Shown: positions 15,944-24,344 of the stretch, one piece after another
Layout of the letters: each line of letters begins with the position of its first letter
Position numbering within the stretch: the first letter of the stretch is position 1
DNA from: Deltaproteobacteria bacterium
GTDB taxonomy: Bacteria; Myxococcota; Kuafuiibacteriia; Kuafuiibacteriales; Kuafuiibacteriaceae
DNA length: 64,000 nt
Direction: 5' to 3'
NCBI GenBank assembly: GCA_016703535.1
Contig: JADJBV010000001.1
Coordinates: 5,074,001 to 5,138,000 of the forward strand
Translations under genes and position numbers: made by a program
Notes under the pieces: model-generated
What the model saw: the letters and a program-made list of their open reading frames with translations, nothing else
Told to the model about the DNA's origin: nothing
The model's database searches: none

Positions 15944-17977
15944 GTGAAGCACTGGACGACCCGGGACTCAGCGGAGCTCTACAACATCGCGGGGTGGAGC
16001 AACGGCTACTTCGATATCAGCGAGGAAGGGAACGTCGTGCTGACTTCCCACGCCACCCACGGGGGAAGCATCGACATCAAACGTGTCGTCGATGACCTGG
16101 TGCGCCGCGGGCTCTCGATGCCGCTGCTCCTGCGCTTCTCGGATGTGTTGCGGCGGCGGGTCGAAGAGATCCAAGCGGCCTTCAACGACAAGCGCCAAGA
16201 GTACGGCTACAAAGGCCGCTACCAGTTGGTCATGCCGATCAAGGTGAACCAAGAAAAACACGTCGTCGAGGAGCTCCTCGAGTACGGGCGCCCCTACGGT
16301 TTGGGCCTGGAAGCCGGCAGCCGGCCCGAGCTCCTGGTCGCCATCGCCATGATGGACAAACAAGACGGCGTCATCGTCTGCAACGGCTACAAGGACACCG
16401 CCTACATCGAGACGGCGCTGTTGGCCCAACGCCTCGGCATCCGCACTCTGATCATCGTCGACCGCTTCCAAGAGCTGGCGATGATCTGCGAGGCCAGCAA
16501 ACGGCTGGGCATCCAGCCCAACATCGGCGTGCGCAGCAAGTTGGCCAGCAAGGGTTCGGGCCGTTGGGCCGAGTCGGGCGGCGATCGCAGCAAGTTTGGC
16601 CTGACCGCGGCCGAGCTGGTGAGCGCGGTCGAGTTCCTGCAGGAGCAGGGCATGCTCGATCGGCTGGTGTGCCTGCACTTCCACATCGGCTCCCAGATCA
16701 CCGCCATCCGCGCGGTCAAAGACGCCTTGGGTGAGGCCACCCGGATCTTCATCGACCTCTACAAGATGGGCGCGCCCCTCTCCTACGTCGACGTCGGCGG
16801 CGGCTTGGCCGTGGACTACGACGGCAGCAAGACCAACTTCCACGCCTCCAAAAACTACAGCCTGGAAGAATACGCCGGCGACGTGATCTACGCGGTCGGC
16901 AGCGCCCTCGACGAACACAACATCCCCCACCCCACGATCATCTCCGAGTCGGGGCGCGCTTTGGTGGCCCACCACTCGATGTTGGTCTTCAACGTCCTCG
17001 GCCAAAGCGAAGAGGCTCTGATCGCACCCTCGACCAAGATCGATCCGGTCAACGGCGGTGAGGTCGAAGAGCACCACGTGATCAAGGAGCTGCGGGAGGT
17101 GGTGAACACCGTCAGCCGCAAAAACTACCAGGAGGCCTACCACGACGCGGTCCAGCTCAAGGAAGACGCCTTGTCCTTGTACCGCCACGGCATCTTGGAT
17201 CTCCGGGATCGGGCCCGGGTGGAGCAGATGTTCTGGGCCGCCGCCCGCAAGATCTGGAAGATCGCGGGCGAGCTGGACTACGTCCCCGAAGATCTCGAGG
17301 GCCTCGGCAAGCAGCTGGCCGACACCTACTACTGCAACTTCTCCTTGTTCCAGTCGGTGCCGGACTTTTGGGCGGTGAAGGCCCTCTTCCCAGTGATGCC
17401 CATCCACCGCCTCAAGGAGCAGCCCACCCGGCACGGCATCCTGGCGGATCTGACCTGCGACAGCGACGGCAAGATGGACCAGTTCATCGGCCTGCACGAC
17501 GTCAAGGATTCGCTGGAGCTGCACAACTTCAACCCGACGGAACCCTACTTCTTGGGCGTGTTTTTGGTGGGCGCCTACCAAGAGATCTTGGGCGACCTCC
17601 ACAACCTGTTCGGCGACGTCAACGCGGTGCACATCGAGTGTGATCGGACCTCGGGATATTCGGTGCGGCACGTGGTCGAGGGCGACTCGGTCCGTGACGT
17701 GTTGGCCTATGTCTCCTACGACCAGCGGCAGCTGATGGAGCGCTTGCGGCGCAACATCGAGTTGGCCTTGTCGGCGGGCACCATGACCTTCGAGCAGAGC
17801 GCGGCCCTCGTGAAACACTTCGAGGCCGGCATGTCGGGTTACACCTACCTGGAGGACCGGGAGCTGGTGAGCACCCTACTTTCCTCGATCGTCCCGACGC
17901 CCAAGTTGGCGGTGGTGCCCGACAACAACGGGTTCACCTCCAACCTCCCGGGCACTCAGCAAAAAACGGCCACTTGA
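15944..17977 (+). CDS. speA: Biosynthetic arginine decarboxylase
   Basis: This is a fold-III PLP decarboxylase that makes agmatine from arginine for polyamine synthesis. Reading from GTG 15944 gives 677 residues beginning MKHWTTRDSAELYNIAGWSN, which matches where SpeA proteins begin (about 630-660 residues). Motifs include the PLP lysine in YQLVMPIKVNQEKHV, CLHFHIGSQI, YVDVGGGLAVDYDGS and SESGRALVAHH, and DRTSGYSVRHVVEGD near the end. An in-frame ATG at 15875 is an alternative. The longer frame back to 15623 would translate the tandem repeat and is unlikely. It sits alone, with a promoter for pcnB overlapping its stop. Confidence 0.93.
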   Translation: MKHWTTRDSAELYNIAGWSNGYFDISEEGNVVLTSHATHGGSIDIKRVVDDLVRRGLSMPLLLRFSDVLRRRVEEIQAAFNDKRQEYGYKGRYQLVMPIKVNQEKHVVEELLEYGRPYGLGLEAGSRPELLVAIAMMDKQDGVIVCNGYKDTAYIETALLAQRLGIRTLIIVDRFQELAMICEASKRLGIQPNIGVRSKLASKGSGRWAESGGDRSKFGLTAAELVSAVEFLQEQGMLDRLVCLHFHIGSQITAIRAVKDALGEATRIFIDLYKMGAPLSYVDVGGGLAVDYDGSKTNFHASKNYSLEEYAGDVIYAVGSALDEHNIPHPTIISESGRALVAHHSMLVFNVLGQSEEALIAPSTKIDPVNGGEVEEHHVIKELREVVNTVSRKNYQEAYHDAVQLKEDALSLYRHGILDLRDRARVEQMFWAAARKIWKIAGELDYVPEDLEGLGKQLADTYYCNFSLFQSVPDFWAVKALFPVMPIHRLKEQPTRHGILADLTCDSDGKMDQFIGLHDVKDSLELHNFNPTEPYFLGVFLVGAYQEILGDLHNLFGDVNAVHIECDRTSGYSVRHVVEGDSVRDVLAYVSYDQRQLMERLRRNIELALSAGTMTFEQSAALVKHFEAGMSGYTYLEDRELVSTLLSSIVPTPKLAVVPDNNGFTSNLPGTQQKTAT

Positions 17978-18002
17978 GGCGCCCGCCCGACCCTGCTATA
18001 GG
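17974..18002 (+). promoter_or_regulatory. Predicted sigma70-type promoter for pcnB
   Basis: A -35-like TTGAGG (17974-17979) and a -10-like TATAGG (17997-18002) are separated by 17 bp. The -10 is preceded by TGC, giving an extended -10. The -35 overlaps the speA stop codon. The expected transcription start near 18009 would give a leader of roughly 90 nt containing the inverted repeats described next. Confidence 0.5.
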
Positions 18003-18003
18003 T

Positions 18004-18090
18004 GGGCCTCGCGAATTAGGGAACTCCCCAAGTACCTGAAAAGGCTGGAGTTCCACGGTTCGACGAGGAAGGCCCCCGGAGTCCCCGGGG
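18004..18090 (+). promoter_or_regulatory. Structured 5' leader of pcnB
   Basis: Nested complementary segments are present. GGAACTCC (18020-18027) pairs with GGAGTTCC (18047-18054). CCTCG (18007-18011) pairs with CGAGG (18064-18068), and flanking GGG with CCC (18073-18075), which forms an outer stem. A separate CCCCGG/CCGGGG hairpin follows (about 18073-18090), just before the ATG. It does not fit a tRNA or a riboswitch class I can name. Confidence 0.45.
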
Positions 18091-18100
18091 TGCTCTCGTC

Positions 18101-19753
18101 ATGGAGTGGTTGATTCAAGCATTACGTGTGTTGCGGGAGGTTCGGGACTGGCCCGACGTCCGTCGCAACGGTTCTCGTCCGGGAGCGGCCCGTCCTTTGG
18201 CCCCGCCCCCGGCCTCTACCCCCTCCGAAGCTGCGACCCTCGTGGTCCCGCTCGGCCCCGCGGCCACCCCGGCCGCACCCCCGCCCCCGAAGAAGGCTCC
18301 GCCTACCCCACCGGCCCGTCCGCACCAACGACGCAGCCGGCGCGGTGAAGAAGGACAGGAGCCCCGCCTCGCAGAGCGACAAGAGATCCCCCTCGAGCAG
18401 ATCGACGCCCAAGCGGTGGCGGCGGTCCGGCGCCTCCGGCGGTATGGCTTCAAGGCCTACCTGGTCGGCGGCTGCGTGCGAGATCTCTTGCTCGGCTTTA
18501 CGCCCAAGGACTTCGACGTCGCCACCGACGCCCGTCCCGAAGAGGTGAAGTCGATCTTCCGCAACAGCCGGATCATCGGGCGCCGCTTCCGCCTGGTGCA
18601 CCTGTACTTCCAGGGCGGCAAGTTGATCGAGGTCTCGACCTTCCGAGCCAACCAGACCAGCGAAGAAGAGGCGGAAGAGAGCCAGGACCTGCTGATCCGG
18701 CGCGACAACGTCTTCGGCAGCGAAGAAGAAGACGCGCTCCGGCGCGACTTCACCATCAACGCTCTCTTCTACGACGTCACCACCGGGAAGATCATCGACC
18801 ACGTCGGTGGCCTGACCGACATCCGCGGACGTTACCTGCGGATGATCGGAGATCCGGACGTGCGGCTCCGCGAAGATCCGGTCCGGATCCTGCGGGCCAT
18901 CCGCTTCACCGCCAAGACCGATCTGCGGGTCGATCCGGAGCTGAAGGCCGCGATGATGCGGCACAAGGACGAGATCCGTCGTTGCCCGCCGGCCCGGGTG
19001 TTGGAGGAGACCTTGCGCCTGCTGCGCATCGGTCACGCCGCCAAGACGGTGCGGCTGATGGACGAGTCCGGGATCCTGAAGATCCTGCTCCCCGAGATCC
19101 ACGACTTCTTGGACGGCAAGCTGGAGACCGCGGAGGCCTACCGGCCCGAAGACGCGGCTCAAGCCTTGTACGCACACCTCGAGGCCCTGGACGCTTTGAT
19201 CGCTCGGGAGTCGGTGTCGGACGCGGTGGTGTTGGCGGCGTTGATCTATGCGCCCCTCTCTTTTGTGGTCGGCTCCGGCGAGGAGTCTCGGGATCGAAGC
19301 CGGCGCCTCGCCGACTTCATCGCCTTGATCACCGCCCGGATGACCCTGACCCGCCGACTCAACGAAGACCTGCGGCAACTGTTCATGACCCTGCGGATGA
19401 TGGAGCGCAGCCTCTCCAACAAGGGCGGCCGTGGGCGCCGTCGCCGAGGTGGAGACGGGCCGCGACGCGGCGTGATGCCCGAAGCGCTGCAGCTCTTCGA
19501 GATCCACCTCCTCGCGACCGGGCAATCGCTCGAGCTTTTGGAGACCTGGCAAAACGGAGACGGCGGTGGCCGCTCTGGACCGAGGGAGCCGGAAGACAAC
19601 GTCGAAAACGGCCCGGCCTCCGAAGAGGGTCCGGTGTCCGAAGGTGCACCGGCCGTCGAAGGCGACGCGCCGGCCGAAGGTGACGACAACGGCCGTCGGC
19701 GTCGACGCCGCGGTGGTCGGGGCCGACGACGCGCCGCACCGTCCCCCGCCTGA
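18101..19753 (+). CDS. pcnB: Poly(A) polymerase PcnB
   Basis: This 550-residue nucleotidyltransferase adds poly(A) tails to RNA 3' ends for decay. Residues 1-105 are a proline-rich then basic extension. The catalytic head then has KAYLVGGCVRDLLLG and the metal Asp pair in KDFDVATDA, then RRDFTINALFYD and EDPVRILRAIRFTAK. Helical RNA-binding domains follow. LRRYGFKAYLVGG and GRRFRLVHL with a long head are PcnB-like rather than CCA-adding-like, though the two families are close. The C-terminal 80 residues are acidic then arginine-rich (GRRRRRRGGRGRRR), likely an RNA-binding tail. Confidence 0.85.
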   Translation: MEWLIQALRVLREVRDWPDVRRNGSRPGAARPLAPPPASTPSEAATLVVPLGPAATPAAPPPPKKAPPTPPARPHQRRSRRGEEGQEPRLAERQEIPLEQIDAQAVAAVRRLRRYGFKAYLVGGCVRDLLLGFTPKDFDVATDARPEEVKSIFRNSRIIGRRFRLVHLYFQGGKLIEVSTFRANQTSEEEAEESQDLLIRRDNVFGSEEEDALRRDFTINALFYDVTTGKIIDHVGGLTDIRGRYLRMIGDPDVRLREDPVRILRAIRFTAKTDLRVDPELKAAMMRHKDEIRRCPPARVLEETLRLLRIGHAAKTVRLMDESGILKILLPEIHDFLDGKLETAEAYRPEDAAQALYAHLEALDALIARESVSDAVVLAALIYAPLSFVVGSGEESRDRSRRLADFIALITARMTLTRRLNEDLRQLFMTLRMMERSLSNKGGRGRRRRGGDGPRRGVMPEALQLFEIHLLATGQSLELLETWQNGDGGGRSGPREPEDNVENGPASEEGPVSEGAPAVEGDAPAEGDDNGRRRRRRGGRGRRRAAPSPA

Positions 19754-19756
19754 ACT

Positions 19757-21124
19757 TCACCCGGCGAGGGGCTCCAGCCACCGAGACACCACCGAATAAG
19801 CGGTGATGGCCAGCAGCGTCCCCGACATCAAGAGGCCGAGGGGCCAACGCCAGGGACGTCGCCAGGACCAGGTGAACGCCAAGCCGTAGAGCACGAACAA
19901 GGGCGCCGCGCCGAACTGCAGGTAGGTGCCCTTGGTGACTCCGTAGGCGTCCACCGGATATTTGATCGAGAAGAAGAGCTGGCCGGCGATGGCCAAGGCC
20001 GCGACTGTCAAGGCGCCGGTCACCGCCAGATCACGGCGTCGCAGGGCCCCCAACAAAAGCCACCCGAAGCTCACGGCGGTGATCAGGCCCACCAGAAATC
20101 CGGAGGCCACCGAAAGCCGGGCCAGGCTGAGCACCGGCTCGGCGAACCGGGCGCCGGTGGGCCCCGCCGGCACCACCGGCGAAAAGCGGTGCAGGTAGTA
20201 GTCAGAGAAGGTGGCCCCCACCAGGTTCGGCCAAAAGTGACCCGCGGCCGAGGGCTGGTGCGGCACCGCGAGCAACGCCGGGGACCAGCCGTAGTAGAAG
20301 TCGAGGGGGCGGCGCTCCCAGATCGGCAAGTCCTTGGCGTGGGCCATCATGCGGGCGTCTTCGGCCTCGAAGGTGGTGGGGAAAGGTTGGCCGTAGCGCT
20401 GAACGTTGCGCACGTAACACCACCCCGACAGGCTCACCGCGATCAGGGCCGCGAGTAGATAGGGGCGCGCCTCACGCCACCGATCACCGAAGCCCCCGGA
20501 GGTGAACAACGCCGCCAAGACGCCCAGCCCGACGGTGGTCAGGACCAACATCAGGGCCGAAAACTTGGTGAGGAAGGCCAGGCCGATCAAACCGCCGACC
20601 GCCGCCGCGATCGCCAACTGCCGTCTTCCCGAGCTGATCGCCAGCGGTCGAAAAAACGCCACCGCTGCCCAACACAACAACATGCTGAGGGACTCGTTGT
20701 TGAGCATGCCGTCGATGTGGATCGCCGCGGGCAACACCGCCGCCAAGAGGAGCGCGATGGTTCGAGTGGATCGCGAGATCCCGGGCCAGGCCCTGAGGAT
20801 CAGCGCGAAGAAGCAGAGGCGCAGGATCCCCAAGAGGATCGCGAAGTGGTGCACCCCTTGGAGATCGAAGCCGGCCCGCATCAGCAGGCCTCCCAAGAGG
20901 TAAAACAGAGGCGGCCCGTAGGCCGAGCGGGAGTAGTCGAGCGGGGGCAGCTCCAGGTGGGCCTGGAACCACTCGATGTAGAGCCGGTGATCGGTGAAGT
21001 CGAAGCTCTTGTGGGCGTGGTCGGTCCAGAAGGTGAGCCGGAGCCAGATCCCCAGACCCAGGACCAGCCAGTCCCACGGCAAGCTCCCGATCAAACGCCC
21101 GAGCGCTTCGAGGCGAGCCCGCAC
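19757..21124 (-). CDS. GT39/ArnT-like polytopic glycosyltransferase family protein
   Basis: This 455-residue inner-membrane protein has about 11-12 helices. The first periplasmic loop carries acidic residues (DFTDHRLYIEWF) followed by YSRSAYGPPLFYLLGG, the layout of PMT_2/GT39-type lipid-linked sugar transferases, where an Asp in loop 1 is catalytic. The segment LLAAVLPAAIHIDGMLNNESL and the LTKFSALMLVLTTVGLG helix fit that fold. Such enzymes move a sugar from a polyprenyl phosphate donor onto lipid, glycan or protein. Donor and acceptor are unknown. It converges with pcnB, three bases apart, and starts with GTG 21124. Confidence 0.68.
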   Translation of the reverse strand: MRARLEALGRLIGSLPWDWLVLGLGIWLRLTFWTDHAHKSFDFTDHRLYIEWFQAHLELPPLDYSRSAYGPPLFYLLGGLLMRAGFDLQGVHHFAILLGILRLCFFALILRAWPGISRSTRTIALLLAAVLPAAIHIDGMLNNESLSMLLCWAAVAFFRPLAISSGRRQLAIAAAVGGLIGLAFLTKFSALMLVLTTVGLGVLAALFTSGGFGDRWREARPYLLAALIAVSLSGWCYVRNVQRYGQPFPTTFEAEDARMMAHAKDLPIWERRPLDFYYGWSPALLAVPHQPSAAGHFWPNLVGATFSDYYLHRFSPVVPAGPTGARFAEPVLSLARLSVASGFLVGLITAVSFGWLLLGALRRRDLAVTGALTVAALAIAGQLFFSIKYPVDAYGVTKGTYLQFGAAPLFVLYGLAFTWSWRRPWRWPLGLLMSGTLLAITAYSVVSRWLEPLAG

Positions 21125-21176
21125 GGTGCCGCCGATCGGTGCAACGGCCGCCCCAAGTTCAGGGCGGCAGGAGGCA

Positions 21177-21293
21177 CTACTTCTTCTTGGTCTTCAGCTC
21201 AGAGACGCGCTTCTTGAGCGCCTTCTTGCGGGCCTTGTGGCGGACCTGCAGCTTCATCGCTTTGCGCTTGTTCTTGCTCTTGGAACGGGCCAT
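21177..21293 (-). CDS. Small very basic 38-residue protein
   Basis: An ATG at 21293 opens a 38-codon frame ending with TAG at 21177. The product starts MARSKSKNKRKAMKL and ends VSELKTKKK; over 40 percent of residues are Lys or Arg, with hardly any acidic residues. AGGAG lies ten bases upstream. It sits just upstream of the GT39-like gene on the same strand. Composition and size are like small ribosome-associated or nucleic-acid-binding proteins (compare bTHX and bS22-type peptides), but I recognise no specific family. The good ribosome site, the clean Lys-Arg pattern and the compact frame make a real gene likely. Confidence 0.62.
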   Translation of the reverse strand: MARSKSKNKRKAMKLQVRHKARKKALKKRVSELKTKKK

Positions 21294-21916
21294 GGAGGTC
21301 TGCTCCTACCCCCGGTCGTTCCCCTTGTCGAGCGCTTCCGCGACGGGACGGATGGATCCTCACTAACCCCTACATCTCCGAGGGCGGGCCGCGGGGGCAA
21401 CGTCGAACCGGTCCCGACAGCTCCCAGCGCGCCCCCAGCAACAACCCACGGTTGGACGCCGTCGAGCGTTCGCCCCCGACGCGAACCTACCGGCGCAGTT
21501 CCAGCCACACCCGACAAAAACCGCATTCTCGACGGCGAAAGAAACGAGGTCGCCATCGCGCCCACGGTGAGCAGCCAACTCGCGGTTGCGCAGGCTCGGG
21601 CCCGATTGGCCGGATCGGGCTCACCGCTGGGAAGTGTACGGTCCCGACTGCGGGTGATCGCTCGTACGACCAAGGCCGCCACAACCGCGGTGGCGATCGT
21701 CCTTACGATATCGAATAGGAGGCCGCCGAGCTCGAATGGGGTCACAAAGTCCTCGAAACCAACGGGGCCGCCAGCACGCGCGTTCTGGATATCCTTGCAC
21801 CCATTTGCGCCGTCCTTCGAGTGCCTGGTGCCTCAACCGCGTCAGGCCGATCGGGTCGCGCTCGATCTCATCGCTCCTGCCGACCTGCCGGCGGAGCGAC
21901 GGGGGTCGGTGTTCGC
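21294..21916. other. About 620 bp without a confident gene
   Basis: GC-rich coding bias is weaker here than in neighbours. One minus-strand frame (21745 to 21254, GTG start with GAGGA five bases ahead) begins with a plausible membrane helix (LLFDIVRTIATAVVAALVV) and a second hydrophobic stretch. It then degenerates into low-complexity sequence and runs across the start of the 38-residue gene. It may be a decayed membrane-protein gene. No repeat or RNA structure stood out. Confidence 0.4.
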
Positions 21917-23245
21917 TCAGCGCAACTCGTCGGGCGGGCGCCGGCGCTGAGTGATCCGTTGGAGCCAGAGTTCGAGGGTGGCCGAGGTACCTCGGCGCAC
22001 CGGGCCCATCCCGGGCATGTTGGCCGGTGACGACGCGTTGGCGCGATCGGCGAGCGCTCGAACTTCAGCCTCGCGCCGAGACACCACCTCGGCCTCTTGC
22101 CGAGCCCGGGCCTCTCGGTCTTGCCGGGCTCGGGCCTCGGCTTCTTGCCGAGCTCGGGCCTCGGCTTCTTGCCGGGCTCGGGCCTCGGCCTCTTGCCGGG
22201 CTCGAACTTCGGCTTCTCGCCGGGCCCTGGCTTCGGCTTCTTGTCGGGCCCTGGCTTCGGCTTCTTGGCGGGCTTTGGCTTCGGCTTGTTGCCGGGCTTT
22301 GGCCTCGGCTTCTTGCCGCGCTTTGGCCTCGGCTTCTTGGCGAGCTCTGGCTTCCGCGGCTTGCCTCGCTCGGACCTCGGCTTCTTGCCGCGCTCTGGCT
22401 TCGGCTTCGCGGCGAGCCTTGGCCTCCGCCTCCTGGCGGGCCTTGGCTTCGGCCTCCAGTCGCGCCCTCGCCTCCGCCTCTCGCCGAGCCCGCGCCTCGG
22501 TCTCTTGGCGAGCGTGGAGCTCCGCCTCCCGGCGAGCCCGATCTTCGGCGTCTTTGCGGGCTTTTTGTTCCGCCGCTGGATCTCGCGCCCAGGCACCGCC
22601 CCCAACCCCCGTGGGCAGTGGAGTGTGACCCGACGACGGGCCGCTCGGTCCACGCGCCGGGGGCGGGGTGTTGGGGAAAGGGGTCTGGCCCGAAAACGGC
22701 GCCGGCGCCCGGGGAGCGTTGGGGTACGGCGTTTGGCCGGTGAACGGAGCCGGCGGATACGGCGTCTGGCCGGTAAACGGCGCGTTGGGGATCGGAGTTT
22801 GGCCGGCAAAGGCCCCGGGATACGGCGTCTGCCCGGTGAAGGGAGATGCACCCGGCTTGGCGGCGATCGGCGGGTTGCCGGCAGACGGGGTGAGCGGTCC
22901 GCCTTCTTTGGACTGGACCTGATCCTTGAGGCGCCGGGCCACCTCCAGCGCCAACTCCCTCAGCCGTTGGTTCTGGGGATCTCGGGCCAAGGCGGAGCGC
23001 AGGAGCTGGAGCCCTTCGGCGAGGCGGCCGGCCTGAATGTACGCGTGGGCATAACGAAGAGGTTCGGCTTGGATCCGCGCCTCGCGTTGTTGCACCAGGT
23101 GCTCGACCTGTTGGATGCGACGCTGCAACGCCACGTCGTCGGGGCGGTGCTGCAACAAGATGCTCAGCGTGCGATGGGCGGCCCGCAGATCGCCGCGGCG
23201 GAGCTCTTCGAGGGCTTGCTGCTCGAGGGCCGCTTGGGCGTCCAC
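21917..23245 (-). CDS. TPR-like protein with GQTP repeats and a long charged octad-repeat helix
   Basis: The 442-residue product has three parts. Residues 1-110 are TPR-like helices (RGDLRAAHRTLSILLQHRPD and AGRLAEGLQLLRSALARDPQ). Residues 135-190 are a flexible Pro-rich stretch with repeated FTGQTPYP units. Residues 229-396 are 21 consecutive octads of the type ARQEAEAR, predicted as one long charged helix. A short tail ends PPDELR. There is no signal peptide, so it is probably cytoplasmic. The period of eight rather than seven favours a single alpha-helix (ER/K type) over a classical coiled coil. It lies 15 bp behind the RlmI-like gene. Function unknown. Confidence 0.8.
   Translation of the reverse strand: MDAQAALEQQALEELRRGDLRAAHRTLSILLQHRPDDVALQRRIQQVEHLVQQREARIQAEPLRYAHAYIQAGRLAEGLQLLRSALARDPQNQRLRELALEVARRLKDQVQSKEGGPLTPSAGNPPIAAKPGASPFTGQTPYPGAFAGQTPIPNAPFTGQTPYPPAPFTGQTPYPNAPRAPAPFSGQTPFPNTPPPARGPSGPSSGHTPLPTGVGGGAWARDPAAEQKARKDAEDRARREAELHARQETEARARREAEARARLEAEAKARQEAEAKARREAEARARQEAEVRARQAAEARARQEAEAKARQEAEAKARQQAEAKARQEAEARARQEAEARARREAEVRARQEAEARARQEAEARARQEAEARARQDREARARQEAEVVSRREAEVRALADRANASSPANMPGMGPVRRGTSATLELWLQRITQRRRPPDELR
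22058..22561 (-). repeat. 24-bp coding minisatellite, 21 units
   Basis: Twenty-one 24-bp units encode an 8-residue repeat with consensus A-R-Q-E-A-E-A-R/K. Copies vary at a few positions (Q/R/L at 3, E/D at 4, R/K/H at 8). The regular period keeps all other frames open, creating long spurious frames rich in Pro, Arg, Gly or Ser on both strands. Confidence 0.9.
22676..22843 (-). repeat. GQTP-motif coding repeats
   Basis: Five GQTP units, mostly FTGQTPYP with FAGQTPIP and FSGQTPFP variants, at spacings of 10-13 residues encode a flexible linker between the TPR-like and octad-repeat parts. Thr in a TPxP context could be a kinase target; that is speculative. Confidence 0.75.
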
Positions 23246-23260
23246 TCCATTCGGATACTT

Positions 23261-24229
23261 TCAACTGACCCGCAGCACAAGGGTGCTCAGGTAGTCACCG
23301 CGATCGGCCGCGTTGGGGGCTTGGTGCGTCGGGTGGTCCCACTCGGGCAGGCCCCAGCGATGCAGCACCTCGATCCTCCGCGTCAGGGCGCTGGCGGCCC
23401 GAGCGGCCGCGTCCTCGAGGGCGTCGTGATCCAGGGTGGTCGCGTGAGTCGAAAAAACGGCCACCCCACCCGGGAGCAACCGCGACAAGACCCCGGACCA
23501 GAGCCGATCCAGGTCCCGCAGCAAAGAAAAACGCGCGCCGCCCGCGTGGCCGTAGAGCGGCGGATCGGCGATCACCAGGCCGTAGCGAGGCGGCTGAGGC
23601 CGCTGCAGATGTTTCAGCACGTCGTCCGGAAACCAGCGGTGTTGGTCGGGATCCAGGCCGCTGGCCACCATGTTCTCTCGAGCCCGCTGCAGCGCCCGTT
23701 TGGCGACGTCGACGCTGGTGACCCGCTGGGCCCCCGCCTTGGCGGCGTGGACCGAAAAACTCCCGGTGTAGGCGAAGAGGTTGAGGACCTCCACCCCCGC
23801 CGCGTAAGGGCGGATTCCGAACCGGGTCTCCCGATGGTCCAAGAAGAGGCCGGTCGGTGGCCCCTGATCCAGCTCGCAGATGAAGTTCACGTCTCCCTCT
23901 TGCACCTGAATCACCGGCGCGGCGGGTCCGGACCACACTCGGCTGGTGCTATCGGAGGGCACCCGCGCCCAGGTCTTCAGGACCACTCCTTCGGCGCCGA
24001 CCGCGGCCGCCGAGGCCCAGCCTTCGATCACCTCGGCTGAAGTGCCGGCCCGCACCCCCAACACACGCCAACCGGCGTAGCGATCCAGAGTGAGACCCTC
24101 GGGCGCGGCATCGGCCGGGCCGTTGACCAGACGATACGCTTCGAGCCCTCGAGCTTCGGCGACCCCTCGTCGACGGGCCACCGCGGCCGATAGGAGGGAG
24201 GGAATGGCAAGAAGTGAGTCGGGTCGCAT
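23261..24229 (-). CDS. RlmI-like class I SAM-dependent rRNA methyltransferase
   Basis: This 322-residue protein has a short N-terminal region in place of a full PUA domain, the central GLFLDHRETRFGIRPYAAGV block, SAM-binding NLFAYTGSFSVHAAKAGA, the acidic SVDVAKRAL, and catalytic IADPPLYG. This set is typical of the RlmI/RlmK C-terminal (m5C 23S) methyltransferases, in which DPP follows the SAM loop. RlmI has a Cys nearby for catalysis; I see none here, so modification of N7/N2 (RlmK-like) or another target is possible. The ATG is at 24229, divergent from the lipoprotein gene. Confidence 0.75.
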   Translation of the reverse strand: MRPDSLLAIPSLLSAAVARRRGVAEARGLEAYRLVNGPADAAPEGLTLDRYAGWRVLGVRAGTSAEVIEGWASAAAVGAEGVVLKTWARVPSDSTSRVWSGPAAPVIQVQEGDVNFICELDQGPPTGLFLDHRETRFGIRPYAAGVEVLNLFAYTGSFSVHAAKAGAQRVTSVDVAKRALQRARENMVASGLDPDQHRWFPDDVLKHLQRPQPPRYGLVIADPPLYGHAGGARFSLLRDLDRLWSGVLSRLLPGGVAVFSTHATTLDHDALEDAAARAASALTRRIEVLHRWGLPEWDHPTHQAPNAADRGDYLSTLVLRVS

Positions 24230-24314
24230 TTACAATTGGTCAGGCTGCGCCTAGATTGTTTTCATGCCGAGAGTATCGGCGTGAGCAAGAGACCAGGGAG
24301 ATCGATCGGACGGA

Positions 24315-24330
24315 ATCCCCTGAGGGGGAT
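24315..24330 (+). promoter_or_regulatory. Hairpin directly upstream of a ribosome-binding site
   Basis: ATCCCC and GGGGAT flank a 4-base loop, and AAGGAGG follows two bases later, ahead of the GTG start at 24345. It could influence translation initiation or mRNA stability. There is no T-run, so it is not a terminator. Confidence 0.4.
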
Positions 24331-24344
24331 CAAGGAGGATCGGC

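Noticed and set aside
18001..18090. Possible tRNA before pcnB (GGTTCGAC resembles a T-loop)
   Set aside because: No cloverleaf with a 7-bp acceptor stem and anticodon arm could be drawn; the stems fit a leader hairpin better.
21254..21745. 163-codon minus-strand frame with a membrane helix at its start
   Set aside because: The first 60 residues look plausible, but the end is low-complexity and runs through the start of the 38-residue gene, so it is noted only as possible decayed sequence.
21868..22851. Minus-strand frame with many PxPGKKPRP-like repeats, plus Leu/Gly- and Ser/Arg-rich plus-strand frames
   Set aside because: They are alternative frames of the 24-bp octad repeat; the A-R-Q-E-A-E frame has a TPR head and ordered ends, so it is the real gene.
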